64,000 nucleotides of DNA from Aggregicoccus sp. 17bor-14 (GTDB lineage Bacteria > Myxococcota > Myxococcia > Myxococcales > Myxococcaceae): assembly GCF_009659535.1 (NCBI RefSeq), contig NZ_VJZZ01000017.1:80624-144623 (forward strand), read 5' to 3'. Below the pieces are notes generated by a model. It was not told the DNA's origin. It did not search any database and saw only the letters and a list, made by a program, of their open reading frames with translations. The position numbers were made by a program, and so were the translations under genes. The first letter of the stretch is position 1, and every line of letters starts with the position of its first letter. This document shows positions 42,608-51,228 of this stretch, piece after piece.

Positions 42608-43786
42608 ATGGGGAGCTTCGGTGGGGAGAGCGGGGAGGGGAGGGCGCGCGCGCGGCGGCTGCTCGCGCTGGACGGGGGCGGCCTGCGCGGGCTCGTGGCG
42701 CTGGGGCCCCTCGCGCAGCTGGAGGCGGAGCTGCGCGCGGCGCTGGGTCGGCCGCGGCTCGTGCTCGCGGACTGGTTCGACTTCATCGCCGGCACGAGCA
42801 CGGGCGCGCTCATCGCCACCTGCCTCTCGTGGGGCATGCCGGTGGAGCGCGTGCGCGCGCTCTACCTCGCGCACGGCCCGGAGTTGTTCCGCCGCGCGCC
42901 CCTGTGGCGCAGGCTCTGGTACCGCTTTCGCGAGGAGCCGCTCGCGGCGCTGCTGCAGGAGACCTTCGGCCGCGACACGCAGCTGGGGGACGCGCGGCTG
43001 CGCACGCTGCTCGCCCTGGTGCTGCGCAGCGCCGGCACCGACTCGCCCTGGCCCCTCACGAACCACCCGCGCGCGCTCTACAACGCGCCGGAGCGCGAGG
43101 ACTGCGGCCTGCGCCTTCCCTTGTGGCAGCTGGTGCGCGCGAGCTGCGCGGCGCCCACCTACTTCGCGCCGCAGTGGCTGCGCGTGGGGAGGCAGGCGCG
43201 GCTCTTCGTGGACGGCGGGGTGAGCGCGTACAACAACCCCGCGCTGCTGCTCTTCCTCCTCGCCACGCTGCCCGCCTACCGCGTGGGCTGGCCCACGGGC
43301 GAGGAGCGGCTCCTGCTCGTGTCCGTGGGCACGGGCGGTGCGCGCGCCCTGGACCCCGCGCTCTCGCCCCTGCGGATGCACCTGCTGCACCACGCAGCGC
43401 AGGTGCCCCAGGCGCTGCTGCGCGCGGCCTCCGTGGAGCAGGACCTGCTCTGCCGCGTGCTGGGCCGCTGCCGCCACGGCGCGCCCCTGGACCGGGAGCT
43501 GGGCAGTCTCGTGGAGCCTCCGGGTGCGCCGGGCCCGCTGCCCGAGCGGCTCTTCACCTACGTGCGCTACGACGCGGACCTCTCGCCCGCCGGGCTGCAG
43601 GCGCTGGGGCTGGGGGCGCTCGAGTCGAAGCGGCTGCAGCGCCTGGACGCGGTGGACCAGCTGCAGGCCCTGCAGCAGGTGGGGGCAGCCGCGGCGCGGC
43701 AGGTGCACCGCGAGCACCTCTCGGGATTTCTCGGAGCGCACGTCCGCGAGCAGGCAGGCGAGCGTGATCGCGGATGGGTCGCGTAG
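42608..43786 (+). CDS. Patatin-like phospholipase
   Basis: A 392-residue cytoplasmic patatin-like lipase of the CapV-related type. The oxyanion motif is DGGGLRG (22-28), the nucleophile elbow GTSTG (62-66, Ser64) and the catalytic Asp is D202 in DGG. PWPLTNHPRALYN and LWQLVRASCAAPTYF match the bacterial patatin family. It would degrade membrane phospholipids. No transmembrane helix or signal peptide. Its divergent neighbour encodes a SLOG-TIR protein; the combination suggests a toxic pair in which a nucleotide signal activates the lipase, but that is inference. Confidence 0.88.
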   Translation: MGSFGGESGEGRARARRLLALDGGGLRGLVALGPLAQLEAELRAALGRPRLVLADWFDFIAGTSTGALIATCLSWGMPVERVRALYLAHGPELFRRAPLWRRLWYRFREEPLAALLQETFGRDTQLGDARLRTLLALVLRSAGTDSPWPLTNHPRALYNAPEREDCGLRLPLWQLVRASCAAPTYFAPQWLRVGRQARLFVDGGVSAYNNPALLLFLLATLPAYRVGWPTGEERLLLVSVGTGGARALDPALSPLRMHLLHHAAQVPQALLRAASVEQDLLCRVLGRCRHGAPLDRELGSLVEPPGAPGPLPERLFTYVRYDADLSPAGLQALGLGALESKRLQRLDAVDQLQALQQVGAAAARQVHREHLSGFLGAHVREQAGERDRGWVA

Positions 43787-43891
43787 GCGCGCGTTCGGGG
43801 GCGGACAGGGCACCGGGGATGCATGGCTGCCAGGTGGGCAGGGCAGTGCTTACCCCTGGGGGCGCAGTGGGTAGGACGGAGGAGGTCGGGG

Positions 43892-45580
43892 ATGGGTGCG
43901 CGGTGGCTGAGGAACGTGGTGGGGGCGGCGGTGCTCGCGAGCGCGGCCGCGGCGTGCGGAGGCGGCGGGGGGGTGCACACCGGAGGCGACGTGCCCCCGA
44001 CGCCCGCGGCTCCCTCCGCGCCGGATGCCGGGTCCGGGCAGCAGACGCCGGACGGGGGGCCTCCGGATGCGGGGCCCGTGGAGGAGGCGCACCGCTGTGA
44101 CCCCACCGCGGGCGAGGCGCGCTGGGTGCTCGAGGGCGAGCCGGTGAGCGCCACCGTCAGCTGCGCGACGGGCCTCACGGGCGCGGCCGTTCGCTTCTCC
44201 ATCACCCACCTGCCCGCGGGTGCCACCTGGGATGCGGCGAGCGCGACGCTGCACTGGACGCCCACGCGCGACCAGGCCGCGGTGTACCTGCTCACCCTGC
44301 GCGAGGAGAGCACCGGCGAGACGGGGACGCTCAAGGTCGGGGTGGCGGACAACGGAGGCGCGAAGGTCGCGGACCCGATGACGTACACCGAGGAGCTCGG
44401 CCTGCCGGTGGTGCACCTCTTCTTCGACGCCGCCACGGGCCTGAGCGCCGGCGGCTACCGCCCGGTGCAGGTGGTGTACCGCGGCCATCGCTACACGGCC
44501 GAGGCCCAGTACCGCGGCGCCACCAGCAGCACCTTCCCCAAGCGCAGCCTCACGCTGAAGTTCCCGGATGGAGACCTCTTCAACGAGCCGGTGTTCGGCG
44601 ACGGCTTCACCGACCGCAAGCGCGTGGTGCTGGTCACCACGTTCAACGAGAACTCGTACCTGCGCTCGCGGCTCGCCTTCGACCTGTGGAACCGCATGTC
44701 GCCCGAGCACGTGCAGATCCACACCTACAGCGCCGTGCTCTACATGAACGGCAGCTACAAGGGCCTGTTCACCGTGGCGGACCACGTGGACAAGCGGATG
44801 CTGCAAGGCGTGGGGATGGACAAGGACTCGGACCTCTTCAAGGCGGTGCTGGAGAACGCGAACTTCAGCCGCCTGCGCCAGGACGGCACGCCCAAGGACA
44901 GCCTGCACGAGGACGTCGAGAAGAAGGAGGGCTCGGAGGGTGCCGGCGCCTGGGCCACCTACGACGGGCTCGTCGCCTGGGTGAGCGACGCGGACGCGGG
45001 CACCTTCCGCACGGGCTTCGCGCAGAAGCTGAACGCCCAGGACTACGCGGACTGGTGGATCTTCAACACGCTCATCGTGGGCACCGACTCGATGGCGAAG
45101 AACAGCTACCACGCCTACGACCCGAAGGCGGGCGGCCCCTGGCGCTACATCCCCTGGGACCTGGATGCGACCTTCGGGCAGAACTTCGACACCACGCGCA
45201 TCGGTCCTACCGCGCGCCTCACCTTCGAGGGCGACAACCTGCTCTTCCGCAAGATGCTGCAGGAGCCCAGCATCGCGGGGCCCATGCGCGAGCGGTACCG
45301 CACCCTGCTGCGCACGCAGCTGAGCGAGAGCGTGGTGCAGGGGCTCATCGACCAGTACGTGAAGGAGACGGCTCCTTCCGCGCGCAAGGACTGGGCGGCG
45401 TGGCAGGAGTGGTACCACCACTTCGGCGACCCCACGCTGCAGCCCTACGACATCGGCTACGGCAACTTCCCCAAGTGGCACGAGCGCACCGACTTCAACA
45501 CCTACGAGGGCGAGGTGCAGTACGTGCGCGACTGGGTGCACGCGCGCTGGGGCAGCCTGCAGAGTGGCGGAGTGCCGTAG
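43892..45580 (+). CDS. CotH-like kinase family lipoprotein
   Basis: CotH proteins are secreted atypical kinases that phosphorylate spore-coat proteins. This 562-residue protein has a lipoprotein signal (MGARWLRNVVGAAVLASAAAACG), a Pro/Gly/Asp linker, an Ig-like region (about 60-150: RFSITHLPAGATWDAASATL), and a CotH domain from about 170. Diagnostic residues are AQYRGATSSTFPKRSLTLKF, NENSYLRSRLAF, YADWWIFNTLIVG and YIPWDLDATFGQ, which holds the Mg-binding Asp. A role in the myxobacterial spore or outer surface is inferred. GGAGG precedes the start. Confidence 0.87.
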   Translation: MGARWLRNVVGAAVLASAAAACGGGGGVHTGGDVPPTPAAPSAPDAGSGQQTPDGGPPDAGPVEEAHRCDPTAGEARWVLEGEPVSATVSCATGLTGAAVRFSITHLPAGATWDAASATLHWTPTRDQAAVYLLTLREESTGETGTLKVGVADNGGAKVADPMTYTEELGLPVVHLFFDAATGLSAGGYRPVQVVYRGHRYTAEAQYRGATSSTFPKRSLTLKFPDGDLFNEPVFGDGFTDRKRVVLVTTFNENSYLRSRLAFDLWNRMSPEHVQIHTYSAVLYMNGSYKGLFTVADHVDKRMLQGVGMDKDSDLFKAVLENANFSRLRQDGTPKDSLHEDVEKKEGSEGAGAWATYDGLVAWVSDADAGTFRTGFAQKLNAQDYADWWIFNTLIVGTDSMAKNSYHAYDPKAGGPWRYIPWDLDATFGQNFDTTRIGPTARLTFEGDNLLFRKMLQEPSIAGPMRERYRTLLRTQLSESVVQGLIDQYVKETAPSARKDWAAWQEWYHHFGDPTLQPYDIGYGNFPKWHERTDFNTYEGEVQYVRDWVHARWGSLQSGGVP

Positions 45581-45595
45581 GCGGCCGCGGGGACT

Positions 45596-47746
45596 TCAGC
45601 CTCCTGCGGGGGGCGGTGCGGCGGCAGCGCCCGGCAGGGGGATGAAGACGGGGACCACGGGTGCGTCCGGCGGGCGCGCCCCGCCGTGGGTGAAGTGAAG
45701 CTGCGTGCCTTGCGCCTCGGCGAGCTGCGCGTCGCTGAGGTCGCCCGCGTCGTGCATCTTCTGCAGCAGGTCGCCCACGCGCCGCTCCCAGACCTCCGTG
45801 AGGGCGCCGCGCGCGCAGTAGACGTGGTAGCGCACGGGGTTGGGGATGATGGTGGCGAGGAAGGCCACCTCCTTCACGTTGAGCGTGCGCGGGTCCTTGC
45901 CGAAGTAGTGGTGCGCCGCCTCGCCGAGCCCGTAGAGGCCGGGGCCCCACTCGATGATGTTGAGGTAGATCTCCAGCTCGCGCGCCTTGCTCAGGCTCGC
46001 CTCCAGCCCCAGCGTGAGGAAGGCCTCGCGCACCTTGCGCGCGTAGGTCTTCTCGCGGTTGAGGAAGAGGTTCTTCGCCAGCTGCTGCGAGATGGTGGAG
46101 CCGCCGCGCACCACGCCGCCGTCCTCGCTCGCCGGGGCGAAGAGGTTGCCGCCGAGCGACTCGAAGTCGAAGCCGCGGTGGCTGAAGAAGAACGAGTCCT
46201 CGCTCAGGAGCACCGCGCGCACCAGCAGCGGGGGCACCTCGGTGAGGGGCACGAAGTCCGGGTTCTCCGGCCCCACCCGCAGCTCGCGCCCGCGCCCCTC
46301 CGCCGTGAGCGGCCGGTAGCCGAAGGGTCCCTGCAGCGCGAGCGCGTTCTTGCCGCTGCCCCCGGCCGCGCGCCGCAGCCCCGAGAGATCCAGCTTCCCG
46401 GTGAGCCGCCACCCCTCGCGCTGCCACACGGGCCCCGCCAGCTGCAGCTGCGCGCCGAACTCGCCCTCGAGCCGCTCGGCCTCGGGCCCCGGCCGGAAGG
46501 CCTCCGGCAGCGCGTCCACCGCCGCCTGGTAGGGCAGCTCCTCCACGCGCGCGCGCACGTCGAAGCTGCCCGCGCGCGAGAGGTCCGCCTCGCCCGCGAG
46601 CCCCACCCGCGCCTCGCCCCGCTCGCCCACCGCGAGCTGCAGCTCCTGCAGCCGCACCTGCCGGCGCGCGACCGAGAGCGCGAGCTGCCCCTGCGCCTGC
46701 ACCTTGAAGGGCCCCACCGGCCCTTCGGCGAGCCGCGGGTGCTGCACGGTGAGCTCCGCGACGCTCCCCTCGAAGCGCACGCTGCCGCCCTCCACCAGCT
46801 CCAGCGAGAGGTTCAGCGCGCCGCCCTGCAGCTGCAGCCCTCGCCCCGCCGCGGGCTCTGCGTCCGCCTCGGCCTCCGCCTCCGCCTCCGCCTGCGCGGG
46901 CGCATCCTCCTCCGGCGCCGCCTTCCCGGAGGCAAGGGCCGGCTTCGCGTTCGCCGCGGGCTTCTCCGCCGGGGGGACCTTCTCGGCCGCCGCGGGCCCT
47001 GCGGGCTCGAGCACCCCCGAGAGCAGCGCCGCGAGCGACGCGTCCTCCACGCGCACGGTGCCCGTGGGCAGGTGCTCGCCCTGCCGCACCAGCTGCACCT
47101 GCGCCTCGCCGCCGCCCGGCAGGTCCAGCTTCGCGTCGATGTTCTGCGTGTCCCCGTCGCGCGTGAGCTGCAGGTGTCCGCCCAGGGGCCCCAGCGCGAG
47201 GCGCCGCCCGCCGTGGGTGCCGGCCAGGTGCACGTCCTCGAAGGTGAGGCGGGGCGTGGGGGGCGGGGCCTCGGCGCCGGGGCGCTTCGAGTGCGCATCG
47301 CGCTTCGGTCCGCGCAGCCGCTGCAGCAGCGTGCGCAGCTCGCGCCCGTCCTCGCCCGCCTCCACCTGCACGCCGCCCAGCTCCACCCGCTTCACCTCGA
47401 GCCGCCCGCGCGCGAGCGCCGAGAGCCGAAGCGCCGCGCCCAGCTCCTCCACCCGCAGCACGGGCGGCAGGCCGGGCCGCGAGGCCGCCACCTCCAGCGG
47501 GCCCAGCCGCACCTGCCCGCGCCAGCCCAGGTGCACCTGCGGCCCCAGCGTCACCGGGCCCAGGCGCTCCTCGAGCCGGGGGCGCACCTCGGCGAGCACC
47601 CGCGCGCGCACCGCCTCGCTGCGCAGCGCGGCGCGGCCCGCGAGCAGCGCCGCGCAGGCGAGCAGCAGCAAGAGCGCGGCGGCGAGCGCGAGCCGGCGCA
47701 GGAGCCGGCGGCTGCGGCGCGGAGGCGGGAGGGGCGCGTCGGGCAT
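45596..47746 (-). CDS. AsmA-like domain fused to GT51 peptidoglycan transglycosylase
   Basis: A 716-residue membrane protein. One N-terminal transmembrane helix (about residues 15-42) is followed by about 430 residues with AsmA/TAM-like beta-rich repeats (LGPVTLGPQVHLGWRGQVRLGPLEV; SSL-type segments), an acidic low-complexity insert (EAEAEAEADAEP), and a C-terminal GT51 glycosyltransferase from about 495. Catalytic Glu516 lies in LSEDSFFFSHRGFD; GGSTISQQLAKNLFL and ELEIYLNIIEWG are the family's second and third motifs. GT51 polymerises lipid II. No transpeptidase domain. Fusing AsmA-like repeats to a transglycosylase is unusual. Confidence 0.82.
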   Translation of the reverse strand: MPDAPLPPPRRSRRLLRRLALAAALLLLLACAALLAGRAALRSEAVRARVLAEVRPRLEERLGPVTLGPQVHLGWRGQVRLGPLEVAASRPGLPPVLRVEELGAALRLSALARGRLEVKRVELGGVQVEAGEDGRELRTLLQRLRGPKRDAHSKRPGAEAPPPTPRLTFEDVHLAGTHGGRRLALGPLGGHLQLTRDGDTQNIDAKLDLPGGGEAQVQLVRQGEHLPTGTVRVEDASLAALLSGVLEPAGPAAAEKVPPAEKPAANAKPALASGKAAPEEDAPAQAEAEAEAEADAEPAAGRGLQLQGGALNLSLELVEGGSVRFEGSVAELTVQHPRLAEGPVGPFKVQAQGQLALSVARRQVRLQELQLAVGERGEARVGLAGEADLSRAGSFDVRARVEELPYQAAVDALPEAFRPGPEAERLEGEFGAQLQLAGPVWQREGWRLTGKLDLSGLRRAAGGSGKNALALQGPFGYRPLTAEGRGRELRVGPENPDFVPLTEVPPLLVRAVLLSEDSFFFSHRGFDFESLGGNLFAPASEDGGVVRGGSTISQQLAKNLFLNREKTYARKVREAFLTLGLEASLSKARELEIYLNIIEWGPGLYGLGEAAHHYFGKDPRTLNVKEVAFLATIIPNPVRYHVYCARGALTEVWERRVGDLLQKMHDAGDLSDAQLAEAQGTQLHFTHGGARPPDAPVVPVFIPLPGAAAAPPPAGG

Positions 47747-47756
47747 GGGAAGGCGG

Positions 47757-47762
47757 CCTATA
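47757..47762 (-). promoter_or_regulatory. Putative -10 box TATAGG of a leaderless transcript
   Basis: On the minus strand TATAGG lies 10 nt before the ATG of the AsmA-GT51 gene with no Shine-Dalgarno; spacing matches the DEAD-box case. Confidence 0.4.
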
Positions 47763-47895
47763 GCGTGAAGGCTCCCGGGCGCCCACGTCCGAGTGCGGGC
47801 GAGGGCAGGCAGGCAGGCTCACGGGCGCACAGCGCTTGCCAGCCAACGCTTCCGTGGAGACCTTTTCGCCCTTCGTGGCACCGGGAGGCGCAGGC

Positions 47896-49341
47896 ATGGG
47901 AGGGCGGAGCGTGCGGGTGGGCGGGGGCGTTCTCCTGCTCTGCGTGCTGGCGGCATGTGGGCCGGGGGCTGAGCCCGGCGCTCCCGCCGACGGAACCACC
48001 TCCGAGGCGCCGGCCGCCTCGAGCCCCCCCGCCTCCGCGCCCGGGCGCACCCTGTGGGCCCAGCAGCGCGCGCCGGAGGCCGGAGCGCACCAGGGCACGA
48101 GCAGCGTGGACGCGGTGGGCACGGACGCCTCGGGCTCGCTGCACGTGCTCGGCTCCACGAGCACCTTCGCCGGCGCCGAGATGAGCGCGCAGCTGGTGCT
48201 CGAGCGGCTGGGGCCGCAGGGCGAGCGCCTCTCGCGCCGCGCCTTCGCCGTGCAGCCGGAGCAGCCGGGCGGGCTCGCCTCGCACTGGACGCACCTCGCC
48301 GTGTCCCCGGCCGGAGACCGCTTCCTCGCCACCGAGGTGCAGGGGCGGCTGGACCTGGGCGGCGGCGCGCTCACGGGCGCCGCGCTCGCGCGCCTCGGGC
48401 CAGACGGGGCGCACGCGTGGAGCCGCGCGCTGCCCGCCGGGGTGCGGCTGCGCGCTCTCGTGCTCCTGCCCGGGGCCGAGGCCCTGGTGGTGCTGGGGCA
48501 GCTGGAGGAGGGGAGCGCGGACTTCGGCGGCGGCGTGGTGCTGCGCGAGCCCGGGCCCTTCCTCGCGCGCTTTCGCGCGGAGGACGGCGCGCTGGAGTGG
48601 CTGCACGCCGTGCCCGCACAACCCGGCACGGCCGCGCAGGCGCTCGCCCCGGTGAGCCTGCAGCTGCTCGCGCTCGCGGTGGACGCCACCGGCGAGCTCG
48701 CGGCGGTGGGCCAGCGCCTCACGCGGCTCTTCCCCGAGGACCCCGAGCGCGAGGACGCCGTCGCGAGCCCGGTGCTGGTGCGCCTCTCTCCGGAGGGCGC
48801 CGAGCGCTGGCGCCGAGACCTCGGCCCCGACGCGCAGGGCAGCCTGCAGGCGGTGGCCTTCTGGGAGGGCAGCGTGGTGGCGGAGGGCAGCCTCACGGGC
48901 AGTGTGCGGTGGGCGGGACAGGCGCTGCCGCTGAAGGACGCGGAGGCGGTGGTGGTGCGCGTGCGGGCGGACGGGCAGCAGGAGAAGCTCGTGGGTCACT
49001 ACCCCGGCGCGCAGCTGGACTCCCTCGCCGCGCGGGAGGGCACGCTCTTGCTCGGCGGGCTCGCGCCGGCGGGCACGGACTTCGGCACGGGGCCGGTCGG
49101 GCCCGGGCTCGAGGGCAACCACCCGGTGGTGGTGGCGCTGGGGCCCGGGGGCGCACCGCGCTTCGCGCACCTCTTTCCCACCGAGGACCCCGCGCGCTTC
49201 TGGCAGGGCATCCGCGCGCTCACGGTGCTCGCGGACGGCAGCGCGCTGGTGGGCGGCCAGTTCGAGCGGCGCACGGACTTCGGCACCGGCATGCTCACGC
49301 CGGTGTTCTGGGACGGCTTCCTCGTGCGGCTCGCGCCCTGA
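47896..49341 (+). CDS. Lipoprotein with propeller-like repeats, unknown
   Basis: A 481-residue lipoprotein: signal MGGRSVRVGGGVLLLCVLAACG (lipobox LAAC), a Pro/Ser/Ala linker, then a repetitive beta-rich domain. Repeat-like units contain LGPDGAHAWSRALPAG, LSPEGAERWRRDLG and LGPGGAPRFAHLFP at regular intervals, plus FGTG... motifs (DFGTGPVGPGLEG, DFGTGMLTPVFWDG). This is the delta-60/SBBP-like pattern of surface beta-propeller proteins in myxobacteria. Function unknown; probably extracellular binding. The start at 47896 is preferred to 47836 because of the signal peptide. Confidence 0.75.
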   Translation: MGGRSVRVGGGVLLLCVLAACGPGAEPGAPADGTTSEAPAASSPPASAPGRTLWAQQRAPEAGAHQGTSSVDAVGTDASGSLHVLGSTSTFAGAEMSAQLVLERLGPQGERLSRRAFAVQPEQPGGLASHWTHLAVSPAGDRFLATEVQGRLDLGGGALTGAALARLGPDGAHAWSRALPAGVRLRALVLLPGAEALVVLGQLEEGSADFGGGVVLREPGPFLARFRAEDGALEWLHAVPAQPGTAAQALAPVSLQLLALAVDATGELAAVGQRLTRLFPEDPEREDAVASPVLVRLSPEGAERWRRDLGPDAQGSLQAVAFWEGSVVAEGSLTGSVRWAGQALPLKDAEAVVVRVRADGQQEKLVGHYPGAQLDSLAAREGTLLLGGLAPAGTDFGTGPVGPGLEGNHPVVVALGPGGAPRFAHLFPTEDPARFWQGIRALTVLADGSALVGGQFERRTDFGTGMLTPVFWDGFLVRLAP

Positions 49342-49387
49342 GAGGCCACGTCACGTCGGTGTGACCCCGCAGGCGCCGGGCGCGCGG

Positions 49388-49393
49388 TACGCT
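49388..49393 (+). promoter_or_regulatory. Putative -10 box TACGCT of a leaderless transcript
   Basis: TACGCT lies 11 nt before the ATG of the ArsJ-like gene with no Shine-Dalgarno. Confidence 0.3.
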
Positions 49394-49404
49394 CGGGGCC
49401 CGCG

Positions 49405-50658
49405 ATGTCCGCCGCCGTCCGCCACTACGCCCTCGTCACGCTCGCCTACTGGGCCTTCACGCTCACCGACGGCGCGCTGCGCATGCTGGTGCTGCTGCAC
49501 TTCCACGCGCGCGGCTACGGCGCCGTGCAGCTCGCCTTCCTCTTCGTCCTCTACGAGCTGTGCGGCGTGGTGACGAACCTGCTGGGCGGCTGGATTGCCG
49601 CGCGCACGGGGCTCAAGGTGACGCTCAGCGCGGGGCTCGCGCTGCAGGCGGTGGCGCTGGGACTGCTCTCGCTCGTGGGCGCGGGGTGGGCGGTGGGGCT
49701 CTCGGTCGCGTACGTGATGGGCACGCAGGCGCTCAGCGGCGTGGCGAAGGACCTGACGAAGATGAGCGCCAAGAGCTCTCTCAAGGTGCTCGTGCCCCCG
49801 GACGCAGGCGGTGCGCTCTTCAAGTGGGTGGCCCTGCTCACCGGCTCGAAGAACGCGCTCAAGGGGGTGGGCTTCTTCCTCGGCGGCCTCCTGCTCTCGC
49901 TGCTCGGCTTCGAGGGCGCGCTGTGGGCGATGGCCGCGGCGCTCGCGGCCGCGTGGCTGATGGTGCAGCTCGCGCTCCCGGGTGAGCTGGGCCGTGCGAA
50001 GGTGAAGCCGGCCTTCCGGGGACTGCTGTCCAGGAGCCCCGAGGTGAACGTGCTCTCCGCCGCGCGCTTCTTCCTCTTCGGCGCGCGTGACGTGTGGTTC
50101 GTCGTCGGCGTGCCGGTGTTCCTCGCAGAGGCCCTGGGCTGGGGCTTCACCGAGGTGGGCAGCTTCCTCGCGCTCTGGGTGGTGGGCTACGGCGCGGTGC
50201 AGTCGCTCGCGCCCGCGCTGCTGCGCGGCTTCACCGGGGGCGGTGCACCCGGGGGCCGCAGTGCGAGGGTGCTCGCGCTGCTGCTCGCGGGAGTGATGGG
50301 GGGCGTGGCGCTGTCACTTCGCGCGGGCGCCTCGCCTGGGCTCGTGCTCGGCGTGGGGCTCGGCCTCTTCGGCGTCGTCTTCGCCCTCAACTCCTCCGTG
50401 CACAGCTACCTCATCCTCGCGTACTCGGAAGGGGACAAGGTCGCGCTGAACGTGGGCTTCTACTACATGGCCAATGCGGGCGGCCGGCTCGTGGGCACGC
50501 TGCTCTCGGGGCTCACCTTCCAGCTGTGGGGCGTGCAGGGCTGCCTCTGGGCGTCGCTCGCGTTCGCGCTCGCCACGGCGGCGCTCTCGCTGCGCCTGCC
50601 GCAGGGGCGGGCGCCCGCGCTCGCGCCGGGGCTGGAGGTGGAGGCGGGCGGCGACTGA
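49405..50658 (+). CDS. arsJ: ArsJ-like organoarsenical efflux MFS transporter
   Basis: ArsJ exports 1-arseno-3-phosphoglycerate made by a dedicated GAPDH, detoxifying arsenate. The 417-residue, roughly 12-helix MFS protein matches ArsJ in its signature stretches YWAFTLTDGALRMLVLLHFH, CGVVTNLLGGW, SGVAKDLTKMSAKSS, WVALLTGSKNALKGVGFFLG, SAARFFLFGARDVWFVV and ALNVGFYYMANAGGRL. The usual partner GAPDH gene and arsR/arsC are not next to it; flanking genes are a lipoprotein and a cupin. The gene may work with the chromosomal GAPDH. Identity is strong from these motifs, though activity needs a partner. Confidence 0.85.
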   Translation: MSAAVRHYALVTLAYWAFTLTDGALRMLVLLHFHARGYGAVQLAFLFVLYELCGVVTNLLGGWIAARTGLKVTLSAGLALQAVALGLLSLVGAGWAVGLSVAYVMGTQALSGVAKDLTKMSAKSSLKVLVPPDAGGALFKWVALLTGSKNALKGVGFFLGGLLLSLLGFEGALWAMAAALAAAWLMVQLALPGELGRAKVKPAFRGLLSRSPEVNVLSAARFFLFGARDVWFVVGVPVFLAEALGWGFTEVGSFLALWVVGYGAVQSLAPALLRGFTGGGAPGGRSARVLALLLAGVMGGVALSLRAGASPGLVLGVGLGLFGVVFALNSSVHSYLILAYSEGDKVALNVGFYYMANAGGRLVGTLLSGLTFQLWGVQGCLWASLAFALATAALSLRLPQGRAPALAPGLEVEAGGD

Positions 50659-50698
50659 GGGCCAGGCGCCGTGGCGCAGGAGTCTGCGTCCCGCGCGC

Positions 50699-51193
50699 CT
50701 AGAGCTTCTCCAGCATCCCGGGGAAGGGGTTCTCGCCGGACTCGAGCGGGTACACCGCGACCTTCCCGCCCACGCGCACCATGCGCTTCTTCTGCTCGGG
50801 GAAGTCGGCGACTTCGGACGCGTGCCGCTCGCCGCCCGCGAGGTACACGAGCTCCTCGGAGAAGGGGTTGCGCAGCACGTGCGCCACCGAGGGCGTGGGA
50901 AAGCCCATGAAGTCTCCGGGGCCGACCTCGTGCTCCTGGCCATCCACCACCGCGACGCCGCGGCCCGAGAGGATGTAGAGCCACTCCTCCTCGGTCTGGT
51001 GCGAGTGGTACGCGAAGGCCTCGTGGCCCGGCGCGATGCGCAGCAGGTGCACCCCGATGCGCTGCAGCCCCGTCGCATCCGAGAGCGAGGTGCCGCTCAC
51101 CTTCGAGCGCGTGCCGTAGGGATGGCTGAAGCTCTCCTCCGGCCCGCGGTCCTTTACGTGCAGCACGTGGGGCTTCTTCGTCGCTTCGGACAT
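50699..51193 (-). CDS. Cupin-domain protein
   Basis: A 164-residue single cupin. The metal-binding motif HSHQTEEEWLYILSGRG (H-x-H-x-x-E-E) and second cupin strand GPGDFMGFPTPSVAHVL are present. N-terminal 25 residues contain KDRGPEESFSHPYGTRSK. Cupins include dioxygenases, isomerases and storage proteins; the substrate here is unknown. GGGAG precedes the start. It lies 35 bp downstream of the methionine aminopeptidase gene on the same strand, so co-transcription is possible. Confidence 0.83.
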   Translation of the reverse strand: MSEATKKPHVLHVKDRGPEESFSHPYGTRSKVSGTSLSDATGLQRIGVHLLRIAPGHEAFAYHSHQTEEEWLYILSGRGVAVVDGQEHEVGPGDFMGFPTPSVAHVLRNPFSEELVYLAGGERHASEVADFPEQKKRMVRVGGKVAVYPLESGENPFPGMLEKL

Positions 51194-51228
51194 GCGGCGC
51201 TCCCTCCGTCTGGGTGACGGGCAGGAGT

